Source of the DNA: Tubulanus polymorphus
Taxonomy: Eukaryota > Nemertea > Palaeonemertea > Tubulaniformes > Tubulanidae
Reading direction: 5' to 3'
Assembly (NCBI RefSeq): GCF_964204645.1
Contig: NC_134032.1
Location: forward strand, 16,244,775-16,308,774
DNA: 64,000 nt
Shown here: positions 12,385-23,771 of the stretch, piece by piece
Layout: each line of letters opens with the position of its first letter
Position numbering within the stretch: position 1 is the first letter of the stretch
Translations under genes and position numbers: made by a program
The notes under the pieces: generated by a model
Told to the model about the DNA's origin: nothing
The model's input: the letters and a program-made list of their open reading frames with translations, nothing else
Database searches by the model: none

Positions 12385-14590
12385 GATGAACCAAACCCTG
12401 GTTTGGAAGGGTATCCCGTGCTATCTACCCCTAGCCAAACCCTGGTTTGGAGAAAGGTTAAATATGGAGTGAGTGGATGTTCTGTACGCTTGGAGGAGGA
12501 GGGGGGTTGAGTGTTATGGAGTTGAGGGTGTACTGGTTGAGCCTGGTGAGCTGCCTATGACAATAAATGAAACTTAGAAGCCCCAGAACCACACGAGTTA
12601 TAGTTCCACTCAGAATACGTATAATTTTTTGTGTATGTGGCTTGTCGCGCGTGCGCAACAGTTGTTGACAGCGATTAAAATGTAAACATTCCACCATTGA
12701 TATGGATTAGGAGTCGCGCTAGATTTCCGACCGACGTTTCGAGTGGCCAGTTTGCGCTTTCAACCGACGCTAGCCGGATGTCGCGCACGCGCATTGAACG
12801 CCGTCGCCGAGTGCTCGGAAACTGGTAATTGTCGTCTGCGACTGGCATTCATCTCAGATCGGTTTCGTATCGGGCGAGGATAAACTACACAAACCGGCGA
12901 ACAATGGATCCAGCCTTGAGCACCGGCAAACAATTCAAATAACGACGCGCATTGTTGGGGCGCTGGGCAGCTTTTCTGCCCGGCAACCGTCGAGCATTTG
13001 ACGGCCACCGTGCGGGGTGTGGTCCCTATATATACAAGTCAAACGGTAGCGTTAGGTCCGAACGGCGGAAGTGTTTTTGACTATGACAATTAAACGTATG
13101 TTCTACCCTATATACGGCGGAAAGTGAAAGTTATTGACACTTTTATTGTATAGAACTGCGCACGCTCCCAGCACGCACTGTTTACACTTTAGACACAATA
13201 ACACGCAGACGATACCGTCGGATTCTTGATTATGATAGGCTGAAAAATCAAAAATTCAAAAACTCAATTCCCTATAGCGCGATACTTAACATTCTTACTA
13301 AGTTGCTCAAGAGGTTACTCCACGCCAAACGATTTCGAGGCTAATTTCACTTAAAGGTTCAGATGAAACGAATTTGAAAATCGTGCCCCACGATCCGCGC
13401 TCTTTGATGCAACGGATTTTTCAAACGCGCAACAGACACGACCGTTGTTGAATTATTTGAATCTCTTTTGAATTTCATACCGCAGAAAATCCAATTCAAT
13501 TATGATTTTACGTTACTCAAATAGCTTAAAAACATTTAGTTATTTCTTGAAATTTATTGGGAAGGGAATTTGAAGGTCGATGCGGCTGGGAGTTCAACAG
13601 AGTTCAGCAATGCTACAGAGCAATATTCACCAAATTATCATTTCTTTTTAGTTCCGCAAATGGAACGCACAAACTGTGTATAGAAGATAAATATATCGTC
13701 CTAGGTCCTGGTCTTCCCACTGAAATAAACGAACATATTTCTAGTCATGTTTGATGATTGATCTACCACTGCGAATGGAGCGGAGTGTCTATACGTGTCG
13801 TGATGGTAATTGTTGAACAATGGGAGCCGTTTGTGCTGCTATGCGCCCGGCAGCAGCCGAGAAAGCGAGGACAGAGCCTCCTCGTAAAACACGCACAATC
13901 CGTCAACTATTCATTGTCACCATTAAACTATTCATCTTTCATCGCAGTCGGTACAAGGTTTACCCATTCGGCCCCTACCCTATCCAGTCCGTAGTATAGT
14001 TTTTGTTTTAGAGAGGGTTAGCGACAGTCTTGGGGTCAAGAGGGTTAGCAACGGTATTTCATGCAACCGTAACTTTTTAAATGTCAACAATGAATTCTTG
14101 CTTGGCAAATTGACTTATATATTTGATTTGTGCATGTAGTTTGATAATGTCATTCAGGTGGATATATCGAAGCCTAGGCATCTTTCTCTTCTGCTTGGGT
14201 CCCACAGTGCGGCTTGGTGGATTGTATCTTTCAACAGAGCCGTTCAGAGTCCTGACGAGCGCGCACGCGGTGCACTGCGTTCCATCAATCAACGCCGAGC
14301 CGCGAGAAGGAAGCATCATTATGACGTAATAGATGACGTAAAACGACGCAAATCTATCAGGAATTTGGTGGAACATGGTTCTGGTGATGGTGGCCTGCAG
14401 CAGTAGCGCTGTGAACGGTCTGGTGATGGTGGCCTGCAGCAGCAGTGCTGTGCATCAGAACCCTTATCTATACGGGATGCTGACTGCATCTATAGTAAGA
14501 GTAGGTCAAGGATTGTGCAGGTCGTTGATGGAAAATATGACTCTAAACCAATATTTTAGCAACAATAAAGATTTAGGGTTTGGCTGAACC
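12385..14590. other. Intergenic, no gene seen
   Basis: GC-rich stretches near 12.7-13.05 kb could be regulatory. A 40-bp duplicated segment with GGTGATGGTGGCCTGCAGCA lies at 14383-14445. Open frames here show no domain. Confidence 0.4.
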
Positions 14591-14593
14591 CGC

Positions 14594-16143
14594 TCCCAGT
14601 GCCCGTCTTTCACCCTCACCTCCCAGTGCCTGTCTATCACCCTCACCTCCCAGTGCCCGTCTTTCACCCTCACCTCCCAGTGCCCGTCTTTCACCCTCAC
14701 CTCCCAGTGCCTGTCTTTCACCCTCACCTCCCAGTGCCCGTCTTTCACCCTCACCTCCCAGTGCCCGTCTTTCACCCTCACCTCCCAGTGCCCGTCTTTC
14801 ACCCTCACCTCCCAGTGCCCGTCTTTCACCCTCACCTCCCAGTGCCCGTCTTTCACCCTCACCTCCCAGTGCCTGTCTTTCACCCTCACCTCCCAGTGCC
14901 TGTCTTTCACCCTCACCTCCCAGTGCCTGTCCTTCACCCTCACCTCCCAGTGCCTGTCTTTCACCCTCACCTCCCAGTGCCTGTCTTTCACCCTCACCTC
15001 CCAGTGCCTGTCTTTCACCCTCACCTCCCAGTGCCCGTCTTTCACCCTCACCTCCCAGTGCCCGTCTTTCACCCTCACCTCCCAGTGCCTGTCTTTCACC
15101 CTCACCTCCCAGTGCCCGTCTTTCACCCTCACCTCCCAGTGCCCGTCTTTCACCCTCACCTCCCAGTGCCTGTCTTTCACCCTCACCTCCCAATGCCTGT
15201 CCTTCACCCTCACCTCCCAGTGCCTGTCTTTCACCCTCACCTCCCAGTGCCCGTCTTTCACCCTCACCTCCCAGTGCCTGTCTTTCACCCTCACCTCCCA
15301 GTGCCCGTCTTTCACCCTCACCTCCCAGTGCCCGTCTTTCACCCTCACCTCCCAGTGCCTGTCTTTCACCCTCACCTCCCAGTGCCTGTCTTTCACCCTC
15401 ACCTCCCAGTGCCTGTCTTTCACCCTCACCTCCCAGTGCCTGTCTTTCACCCTCACCTCCCAGTGCCCGTCTTTCACCCTCACCTCCCAGTGCCTGTCTT
15501 TCACCCTCACCTCCCAGTGCCTGTCTTTCACCCTCACCTCCCAGTGCCCGTCTTTCACCCTCACCTCCCAGTGCCTGTCTTTCACCCTCACCTCCCAGTG
15601 CCTGTCTTTCACCCTCACCTCCCAGTGCCTGTCCTTCACCCTCACCTCCCAGTGCCTGTCTTTCACCCTCACCTCCCAGTGCCCGTCTTTCACCCTCACC
15701 TCCCAGTGCCCGTCTTTCACCCTCACCTCCCAGTGCCTGTCTTTCACCCTCACCTCCCAGTGCCCGTCTTTCACCCTCACCTCCCAGTGCCTGTCTTTCA
15801 CCCTCACCTCCCAGTGCCCGTCTTTCACCCTCACCTCCCAGTGCCCGTCTTTCACCCTCACCTCCCAGTGCCTGTCTTTCACCCTCACCTCCCAGTGCCC
15901 GTCTTTCACCCTCACCTCCCAGTGCCTGTCTTTCACCCTCACCTCCCAGTGCCCGTCTTTCACCCTCACCTCCCAGTGCCTGTCTTTCACTCTCACCTCC
16001 CAGTGCATGTCTTTCGCCCTCACCTCCCAGTGCCTGTCTTTCACTCTCACCTCCCAGTGCCTGTCTTTCGCCCTCACCTCCCAGTGCCTGTCTTTCACTC
16101 TCACCTCCCAGTGCCTGTCTTTCACCCTCACCTCCCAGTGCCT
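14594..16143. repeat. 27-bp minisatellite, about 57 copies
   Basis: A homogeneous array with unit motif CACCCTCACCTCCCAGTGCC plus a seven-base variable part. The main variation is a C/T alternation (TGCCCGTC or TGCCTGTC) that makes a two-letter variant map. A CAT and CTTTCGCC variant subtype alternates only near 16.0-16.1 kb. The 27-base period keeps about 540-codon open frames on both strands, none with a credible start or context. Confidence 0.97.
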
Positions 16144-16314
16144 GGCTGTACGGCGTTCTCACGGCCGCTGCTGCTGCTGCTGCTGCAAGTGAAAACAAAC
16201 AAACGCGCGGTGCAGACGATTAGTGGTTACATGTGGCGAACAGACGACACTCACATTCCACAGCAGGTTCTCACTTCCGTGATCAGAAAAAAAACTACAA
16301 CGAGATAACAACAG

Positions 16315-16904
16315 CACAGGTCCGGGTCCTCGTGGTCGCCCCCTGGTGGCGAGTAACACAGGTCCGGGTCCTCGTGGTCGCCCCCTGGTGGCGAGTAACA
16401 CAGGTCCGGGTCCTCGTGGTCGCCCCCTGGTGGCGAGTAACACAGGTCCGGGTCCTCGTGGTCGCCCCCTGGTGGCGAGTAACACAGGTCCGGGTCCTCG
16501 TGGTCGCCCCCTGGTGGCGAGTAACACAGGTCCGGGTCCTCGTGGTCGCCCCCTGGTGGCGAGTAACACAGGTCCGGGTCCTCGTGGTCGCCCCCTGGTG
16601 GCGAGTAACACAGGTCCGGGTCCTCGTGGTCGCCCCCTGGTGGCGAGTAACACAGGTCCGGGTCCTCGTGGTCGCCCCCTGGTGGCGAGTAACACAGGTT
16701 CGGGTCCTCGTGGTCGCCCTCTAGCGGCGGCGAGTAACACAGGTCCGGGTCCTCGTAGTCGCCCCTGATGGCGAGTAGCACAGGTCCGGGTCCTCGTGGT
16801 CGCCCCCTAGCGACGAGTAACATAGGTCCGGGTCCTCGTGGTCGCCCCCTAGCGGCGAGTAACACAGGTCCGTGTCCTCGTGGTCGCCCCCTGGTGGAAG
16901 AGTG
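16315..16904 (-). repeat. 14-copy 42-bp array; each unit holds a CTCF-like motif
   Basis: Fourteen units of about 42 bp run head to tail. On the minus strand most contain GCCACCAGGGGGCGACCACG, which fits the bilaterian CTCF core (CCASYAGRKGGC). The last five units vary (for example CCGCTAGGGGGCG), and nearly all variants keep the core. All motifs point the same way. The array ends about 0.9 kb upstream of the inferred Hey start. Because 42 is a multiple of three the array is open in several frames; I do not read these as proteins. CTCF binding is inferred from motif similarity. Confidence 0.9.
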
Positions 16905-16950
16905 GTAGATACAGCACAATAAGGGTCATTAGTCTTTTCTAGTCATGACT

Positions 16951-17085
16951 GGAATTGGGTCCCAAAGTTCCACTCCACTCTCCGTATCCCCGCAACCACC
17001 TCCCCTCATCACCACACTGGAGTGTCCCACATTACTCCCCGTACCCCCACAACCCACTCCCCACATCACCACACGGGAGTGTCAA
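16951..17085. repeat. Two-copy 65-70-bp repeat (CATCACCACAC, GGAGTGTC)
   Basis: Two copies of a C-rich unit lie between the 42-bp array and the Hey promoter. Confidence 0.7.
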
Positions 17086-17640
17086 TTACTGCCGTATTGA
17101 GTATGAAAAATCATTTCGACTGTTTTTAAACGGACGTTTATAAATATTGTGAGAAGCCGTTCCCGACCAGTTCTAACTGGCTAAATCAGGCCAATCTGAC
17201 ACGTGACAGTATCGCCGCGATTCAAAACATCTGTCTTCAAATACATGTCAACGATCTTAATTCTTGAGGTTCAAATTTAACCAACAGTACATAACTGAGG
17301 TACTGATCTCGGGTCTGGAAATAAATATTTTGTTCTAGAATTTTTTGATTTCATGATAATCATCTTTAAAAAATTCGTGTTGTCCGGTGACTACACCCGG
17401 GGGTCGGGGATGTGACCAGTCGAGGTATCGCCGTCTGCCATGTCAGTGGTTCCTTGGTCGATTTACTCGAGGAAGGAAGTAAAACTTGAAGGAACAAACA
17501 TTCAATTTCTTGTTCCTTCACTTTAACGTAATTTCCACAAGAGCCGCCGCCGCGATCCTTTGTTACGCCGGGTATCGGCGGTTTAGCGCTCGGATGTCGC
17601 GGCAGACGTCGTGTAGAATCGAGTCGTCTGCGCGGCACAA

Positions 17641-17860
17641 GCGTCACGCGCGCACCTGACACGCCCACCTCACATCGCACAACAGCCAATCAGCGCCTAC
17701 ACACACCACCAATCGGCTGCCAATCAATGTGTAACAGATACGGAGCGCTTGGAGGTGAATTTATGTTGCCGAGCGTGGGAAGTGTGATTAGTTGACATCG
17801 CGCCGGCGTCAGGCTTACACACACTCAGTAGCTGCAGTCTTATCCGGAAATAAACACGAA
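17641..17860 (+). promoter_or_regulatory. Hey core promoter region
   Basis: Three CCAAT boxes lie at 17686-17690, 17709-17713 and 17720-17724, with a Su(H)-type site at 17774 and an initiator-like TCAGTA near 17826. No TATA box stands out. A start near 17825 would give a 5' UTR of about 270 bases. The transcription start is inferred, not observed. Confidence 0.55.
17774..17781 (+). promoter_or_regulatory. Su(H)/RBPJ-type site, Hey promoter
   Basis: The site reads CGTGGGAA, a perfect match to the Su(H)/CSL consensus YGTGRGAA. It is about 50 bases downstream of the CCAAT cluster and about 310 bases upstream of the start codon, where Notch target genes commonly carry such sites. A weaker match (TGTGAGAA) is at 17148-17155. 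Confidence 0.7.
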
Positions 17861-18093
17861 TTTATACTTGGATTTATTCGAATAATAACTAAGCAACAAA
17901 CGACAACAGACACGACCGTTATTTTATCGATCGGTGTTTCTTTTTGAAAATTTAGGATTATTACGATTATCTCGTCACGCGGCTGCGATTGTTGCTGTTG
18001 CTACGACACACACCAGTAGAGAATTAACGCCCGGTATTGTTATTTATTTGAATTGATTAATTCTACTGTGACGTGTTTTTGATGGTTGTTAGA

Positions 18094-18161
18094 ATGAAAC
18101 GCAGTTTGTCTGAAAGTAGCCTAGAAGGAGACGATGTCTTTGACGAACGCATGAAATCGGG
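18094..18161 (+). CDS. Hey: Hey exon 1, N-terminal acidic region
   Basis: This exon encodes 22 residues plus two bases of the next codon, starting MKRSLSESS and rich in Asp and Glu. It ends at a good donor (GTATGT). The 5' untranslated part probably begins near 17825. Vertebrate HEYs also have a short acidic and serine-rich leader here. Confidence 0.9.
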
Positions 18162-21100
18162 GTATGTTTTGACAAGTTAATTTTTTTTTTTTTTGGGGGG
18201 GGGGGGTAAATTGTCTTATATTTTATCAAGATCGAGTTTTTATCATAAAAAGTTAAACTCATACCTCATATTGTTTACTTCATTTTTTCCAATGGGGATA
18301 ACTATTTAAACTAAGATCACTATTCACTTCTGAAATTGAGTTATGAATTTGTAGTTTAGTAACTTCGTTAAAAAGCTAATCTCTCAAATCTCACTATCTT
18401 ATCTTTCTTTTAGTACAGTTATTAAAAACTTTTTGGTAAAAACTAATTATCTTTTATTTATGAAAACTCGATGAATAGGTCAATGTTTTCTGTCACGTAT
18501 TCTAAGATTTTTTTTAAATTTTTTTTTAGATCACCATCTCAAAGTTGTAATGTATCGGACCGTAAAAAACGACGAGGGGTAAGTCATACTATCATATTAT
18601 CATTATCATCATTATCATTATCATAATTATTGTTATTATCCATTTTCTGGTAAAATAATGACAATATATAAAATGATGCAACAGTGATAATATATTTTAG
18701 CATAATATGTTGTAATAAAACAGTGGGGAAAAGCTGGAAAAGCTTCAAGCTTGTGAAATAACAAACCTCGCCTCATATTCATTCTGACTCTAGGATACAA
18801 ATCTATAATAACTATATGTAACTATAGCAGTACAAACTCTAGCAATGGCCTATTTGTGCTACACAGATACTTAGATAAAAACATCTTCCTTCAGTTTTCT
18901 AGGTGATAACACTAGTATTCCTGAGTATGACTATTCGAAACGTCGAATAAAGTGTTACCGGTTTTAGCTTTAGGGAACATTTTTAATTTTCTAATTCCTG
19001 TTGCGAGGTTTCATATCATACCTTTTTCAAAATCACGGACACAAAATGGGACCAATATAATTGACAGAAATATCTTTCGGTAGCACAGTAATCAGGTAAT
19101 GGGTTAGACTATAGATTACTGGTCAGAAATTCAGCGAGCTCCTCTGGTCAGTACTTCAGTGGGCTGCGCTGGTCAGTTGGTCTGTACTTCAGTGGGCTCC
19201 TCTGATATGGTCTGATAGTGTCCATGGTCTTCTGATAAAGCCCCCCGTGATTAGTACAATACTGTTAAACAGGAAATTAACTCGTAGATTATAAATAAAA
19301 CCCTTTCCTAAATCTTCACATTCGAAACCGCAATCAGCCTGACAACACGAACTGCGGCATGCGAGCGCGACTCTGCGCCCCAACAATGCGTATGCAAATA
19401 TTGCTTTAATATGCAAATGAGGTAGTGTTATCTGTCGCGGTGCAGCCAGTCACTCAAAGCGACCATCAATCAATAATAATAGGAACAGGTAATAGACACG
19501 CAAATAATCTCATTCGGGATTTAGGATTAACGACCGCTAATCCGTGTAAACATAAGCAGACTGATAATCCCCAGATCCCCAATATAGATCCTCTCGTAAT
19601 TCTAAACAATCATCATCAATAAACTCATTTGTTTAAAATGAACCGGATATAGATATTTGAATGTGATGGTTTTAGAAAATGTTCTTATTTGATTTTTCTA
19701 TTTTTTAAATTTCGCAGATTATTGAAAAAAGGCGTCGAGATCGAATAAACAACAGTCTGTCCGAACTGCGTCGACTTGTACCAACTGCCTTCGAAAAACA
19801 GGTATGTACATGTTATTGTTTGCTGCTTTACACACCCCCCCCCCCCGACCACCCCTAACCCCCTACCCCTACCCCCTCCCCGCCTCTAGGATATTGAGGA
19901 GTCGACTGATTATCATCTCAAATATCAAAATACGTTACTTTTGATTGTAAATGAATTTAGAAATACGAATTGAGACTCAAAAATCGAGATGACTTCAGTA
20001 ATGTAACTGCTTATCCGAATGATGACTTACACTTAGTAAATTGAATTAGAAATATAAATTGAGACTCAAAAATGACTTGAGCAATGTGACGACTTATCCT
20101 AAATGATGATTTCAGTAATTAACATATCTGCTGTTAATTAGTAATTAGTGCGATGGCACGAAACGGGCACCGGCGGGTCGCTGATGAAAGCTCGTTTCTC
20201 GTCAGGTCAACAGTGCCAGTAAACACTGCGCACAACAGACACAGTTTCCCACGCGTGGTACAGTAATCACGCACACTCTCAGCGAGTTGAGTTACTCCAG
20301 ATGTGCTGCGCTGTAACTAGCGATAAAAATCAGTACCAACACGTGCGCGCGTGCGCATGCGCTCCGTGTGTACATCGGTGTCGTCTGCCAGCGCGCACCT
20401 GTTCGCGCACCTGTTACTCCACCAACAACTACAACCTGAAAATATGCAGTTTGTAATCATTAAGATGACGCGTGTTCCTGACCTTGAAAATGTATTATTT
20501 CTGGATTTTTAGGGTTCAGCGAAACTGGAAAAAGCCGAAATACTTCAGATGACCGTCGATCACCTGAAAATGTTACATCAAAAAGGTAATTTTCATAATT
20601 TTTCTTCATGAAAAAAAAACTGATAACAGCAATGCCATTAGGAAAGCGTGGGTCAGGTGTGGAAGATTCCACAGTTCCACAGTTCTGGCTGTAAACAAGT
20701 TGTCTTTAAAAACCACTAGATTCTCAAATTTCAAAATTCTAATTGAGATCTGTTAAACCTGGACCAGAACCAAGATCCATTGTCTCAAATAGGGGTCGTA
20801 ATTAGGACTGGATCCAAATTGTACTCAGCCTGGCTAAATCGAAGTCACGACTCAAAGGTGCCGCAATTTGCGATATTGAAAAAGCCCGCATCATAACCTG
20901 ATGAAATCGATTAGTGTGACGGTCGTTCCCAGCGCGGTGCTGGCGGTGATGCTACTAACCTGAGTCCATACAATAGATGATTCCAATTTATCACACACAG
21001 TGTCCATGAGAGCAGATCGTACTAAACAAAATCCTTTACAATCAGAATGATACATCTTTATTTGAAAAACGGTGACCATTATAATTCACTAGTCGAGCCG

Positions 21101-23166
21101 CCAGTGGACAGGGCTGATCGGGAGCGACCGTGGGAATATTCCTCAGCTAAATAAACCACTCAGTTTAGAGAGAAATTTAGATGTGAGACAGGCTTTCATC
21201 GGCTTCTAACAACTTAAGACTAGTTATAAACTCATTTTGGTTCTATAATCAATCTATCAACTTAAGACCAGTCTAAACTCATTTAGTTTTTTAGCCAATT
21301 TAAGGCAACTTAAGACCAGTCTAAACTCATTTTGGTTCTATAACCAATCTAACAACTTAAGACCAGTCTAAACTCATTTTAGTTCTTTAGCCAATTTAAG
21401 GCAACTTAAGACCAGTTTATGCTCATTTTAGTTCTATAACCAATCTAACAACTTAAGACCAGTCTAAATTCATTTTGGTTCTATAACCAATCTAACAACC
21501 TAAGACCAGTCTATGTGAAATATGATCTCGCGCCGTCTGCTGTGGTCGTTTAGCGCCTCGCGACCGAATCAATGTTTATTTGCGCATAAAAATATGAATC
21601 GTTTTTCGAGTCCCACTCGACTCCACACTGCGAAATCTTATCGTGGAGCTGTTGAACAGACAGGGCCCCGGTAGTCGTCGATACGGGGAATCCAGTGTTT
21701 CGGGCACCATAAACATGATCATCGCTATGCCCAGTTCAATTACGCATCAGAAATGGAATAAAACTTGAGTTTATTATAATGGAAGATATAGTAGGGCGGG
21801 CGGGCGGGCGGGAACAGGTCGAGCCATTAAACAAATAAAAGCGACGACTATGTTGTTGATGTTGATGTATAGAAAGAGCGGTTAGATGTTATCTATGCTT
21901 CCATTATTCATGTCGCTATCTGGAGAGCGGTTCCCACGCCGCTTGTTCGTGAGAGTCGACCCGATCATCACGTAGTCTCTCTATAGAGTAGCGGACACCT
22001 GTCCTATATATACTCACCTGCCAGTCGTTAAACAAACTATAGGCAGGCGAGGTTAGCGCGATATTGGCGTTATGCCGGGCGGGCTCGCGGGTTCTGGCCC
22101 TGTAGGTATTTACTCAGAAAGTGTAACTATTTTTAAAAAAGTGTATTCATTTAGTTGTTCTACAAAACGAACCAGTTTCAGACCAGTCAAACTATTTACT
22201 ATTGCCATGAGGCAACGGGCCAAATACCCTTCAATATCAGCTGGACACTACTAAACCTGGGGCTCGGGACCCCTGGACCTGGGGCTCGGGACCCCTGGAC
22301 CTGGGGCTCGGTACCCCTGAACCTGGGGCTCGGTACCCCTGAACCTGGGGCTCGGTACCCCTGGACCTGGGGCCCGGGACCCCTGGACCTGGGGCTCGGT
22401 ACCCACTAGAACTCGGTTATGTTATCAATGTAACTAAATGTATATATAATGTTCTATAATTACAGGTTTGAACAGTAACTATTACCCGGACCCGCACACG
22501 TTAGCGATGGATTACAGAAGTGTAGGATTCAGAGAAGCGGCCGCTGAAATCGCTCGCTATCTGGTCACAGTCGAAGGCCTCGATATCCAGGATCCGTTAC
22601 GATTACGACTAATGAGTCATTTACAATGTTTCTCCACGCAACGAGAGATGCATCATACAAAAACGAACATTCAAACTCCCGCCGCCGCCTGGAATTCCGC
22701 CATGTCGTCTGCTCATATCGGACTGAATTCACAACCGTACGGCTCCACACAACCTTCGACCACTTCCATAATCAGCCAACACAACGCGCAGAACGACCAG
22801 CTTAGTATGGCCACGCATACCGGAACTCCTCTGACGTCAATGTCCTGCACTGAAGCGCGTACGCAGCCACTGGACACTATGACGTCAAATCTGACCAATC
22901 ACATGAGAATTCCTACGACCGGAAGTATAGCTCCACAAGTACCGAGCGTTTCCTCTTCCGGTGCGCAGATGTCCGGTCTAGGACTACCCACAATTCCACA
23001 GGTACATACGCAATATCCGGCTTCGCTCGGCATAAACAGCGCGTCTATGACGAGCATGCTTAATTCATCAGATAGTGGCTCCCCCTACGGGAATATTAGC
23101 ATGCACCCGCATTCTCAGGGGGGTTTAAAACCTTATCGGCCGTGGGGGGCCGAGCTAGCTTACTAA
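18094..23166 (+). CDS. Hey: Hey family bHLH-Orange transcriptional repressor, five exons
   Basis: The coding exons are 18094-18161, 18530-18578, 19718-19801, 20513-20585 and 22466-23166. They join in frame through GT-AG introns to give 324 residues. The protein has a bHLH at about 35-90, an Orange domain at about 107-151 and a C-terminal YRPW at 315-318. The basic region has Gly where Hes proteins have Pro, which with YRPW separates Hey from Hes. Hey proteins are nuclear bHLH repressors and direct Notch targets. The five-exon structure and the 324-residue length match vertebrate HEY1/HEY2. I chose the ATG at 18094 because it gives the MKR start seen in vertebrate HEYs; an in-frame ATG at 18082 would add four residues, and a TAA at 18058 closes the frame upstream. 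CGTGGGAA sites in the promoter and introns support Notch control. Confidence 0.96.
18530..18578 (+). CDS. Hey: Hey exon 2, start of basic region
   Basis: A 49-base exon follows a T-rich tract and ends at GTAAGT. It completes a Gly codon and encodes 16 residues ending DRKKRRG. The final Gly is the Hey-specific basic-region residue that replaces the Hes proline. The exon is too short to appear as an open frame on its own and was found from splice sites and homology. Confidence 0.93.
19718..19801 (+). CDS. Hey: Hey exon 3, basic region and helix 1
   Basis: This exon encodes 28 residues in phase 0. The core [20 protein letters not shown] is the DNA-contacting basic region plus helix 1 and is essentially identical to vertebrate HEY from memory. 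The acceptor is TTCGCAG and the donor is GTATGT. Confidence 0.96.
19935..20115 (-). repeat. Dispersed dimeric repeat, copy 2 (Hey intron 3)
   Basis: Reverse-oriented copy of the 9.4-kb repeat, again as a dimer. It lies about 130 bases before the Su(H) site at 20246. Confidence 0.6.
20246..20253 (-). promoter_or_regulatory. Su(H)/RBPJ-type site, Hey intron 3
   Basis: TTCCCACG is the reverse complement of CGTGGGAA. It sits in a CG-rich, non-repetitive part of intron 3. Two CACCTG E-boxes follow at 20396-20401 and 20408-20413, and a CACGTG lies between them and the site. Su(H) sites combined with E-boxes are a known arrangement in Notch-responsive enhancers. Confidence 0.6.
20513..20585 (+). 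CDS. Hey: Hey exon 4, loop and helix 2
   Basis: This 73-base exon encodes the loop and helix 2 of the bHLH ([20 protein letters not shown]) and ends in phase 1. It completes the dimerisation surface begun in exon 3. Confidence 0.96.
21129..21136 (+). promoter_or_regulatory. Su(H)/RBPJ-type site, Hey intron 4
   Basis: A perfect CGTGGGAA lies in a short unique segment just before the tandem repeats at 21.2-21.5 kb. Confidence 0.55.
21200..21515. repeat. Tandem of TIR-element core in Hey intron 4
   Basis: About six units of roughly 50 bp with CTTAAGACCAGTCTAAACTC and TTCTATAACCAATCTAACAA. The words match the core of the TIR elements at 5.1 and 33.3 kb, so the array appears to have grown from one. 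Confidence 0.75.
21931..21938 (-). promoter_or_regulatory. Su(H)/RBPJ-type site, Hey intron 4 (second)
   Basis: TTCCCACG is the fourth perfect site in about 4.2 kb. As in intron 3, two CACCTG E-boxes follow, at 21996-22001 and 22015-22020. Confidence 0.55.
22250..22405. repeat. 22-bp minisatellite before Hey exon 5
   Basis: About seven units of CCTGGGGCTCGGGACCCCTG type, GC-rich and partly self-complementary, ending about 60 bases before the exon 5 acceptor. Confidence 0.93.
22466..23166 (+). CDS. Hey: Hey exon 5, Orange domain and YRPW tail
   Basis: The last coding exon carries the Orange domain (about residues 107-151, with [15 protein letters not shown] and RLRLMSHL), which contributes to dimerisation and target choice. 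A Ser/Thr/Gln-rich linker of about 150 residues follows, then [12 protein letters not shown] and a TAA at 23164. Vertebrate HEY1/2 end YRPWGTE(I/V)GAF, so the tetrapeptide is kept and the last five residues differ. A 22-bp tandem repeat ends only about 60 bases before the acceptor. The poly(A) signal was not identified with confidence. Confidence 0.96.
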
Positions 23167-23771
23167 CACCGATCTCAATACAAATTCATTTTATTACCGG
23201 CTAAGAAAAGGCAGTTTATCTATAAAATATTATTTCGATATTTATATTTCCAGCGCCACGGATTCGAACCGACTTATGCGCCCCCTGCCGGACATTTTCG
23301 TTACTAGTCTACTCGACGCCGCGTAGTGGTGGTGATTAGAACTGAGAGAGCTATCACGTGACTCCGTCGCCGAAATCTAACCGAAACTAGTCTTTATACA
23401 CAGAGAGAAAGAGATATATGAATATTCGGCCGATAGATGGCGCGCGCGCGTAGTGGACCCTGCATTTATTTATTTATTATACTCGATGTGCTCGGATAAA
23501 AACAATCGGTAGAAATTGCTCAATTCCGCGCCTTGAATGAAACGTATTTCCTGTGACGGTGAAGCCTCGTTATGATGAACTCGGCAGTAATGGCGATTTA
23601 TCGCTTATTACAAAAATAGAATTACATCCCAAACGTGAACAATTCTCACATAACCGATAACAGATTTCCAGGTCTCCTGAAGTTAGTTGTAACGAGGTTC
23701 CGCTGTATGACGTCACGAATACATAACCCGTCATGAATATTGATTATGTTTGAATCATTTTCTAATAGTTC
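23167..23771 (+). other. Hey 3' flank, probable 3' UTR
   Basis: No coding content. No clear AATAAA is seen in this stretch; the nearest good match is at about 24702. A TGTGAGAA-type Su(H) match in reverse is at 23643-23650. Confidence 0.4.

Noticed and set aside
14506-16308. Five open frames of about 540-570 codons on both strands
   Set aside because: All arise from a 27-bp array whose period is a multiple of three; no start context, no introns, no non-repeat domain.
16159-16919. Open frames of 140-222 codons
   Set aside because: Products of the 42-bp array read in several frames; the unit is better explained as DNA-level repeat with a CTCF-like motif.
22565-22898. Minus-strand frames inside Hey exon 5
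   Set aside because: Shadows of the Hey coding strand.
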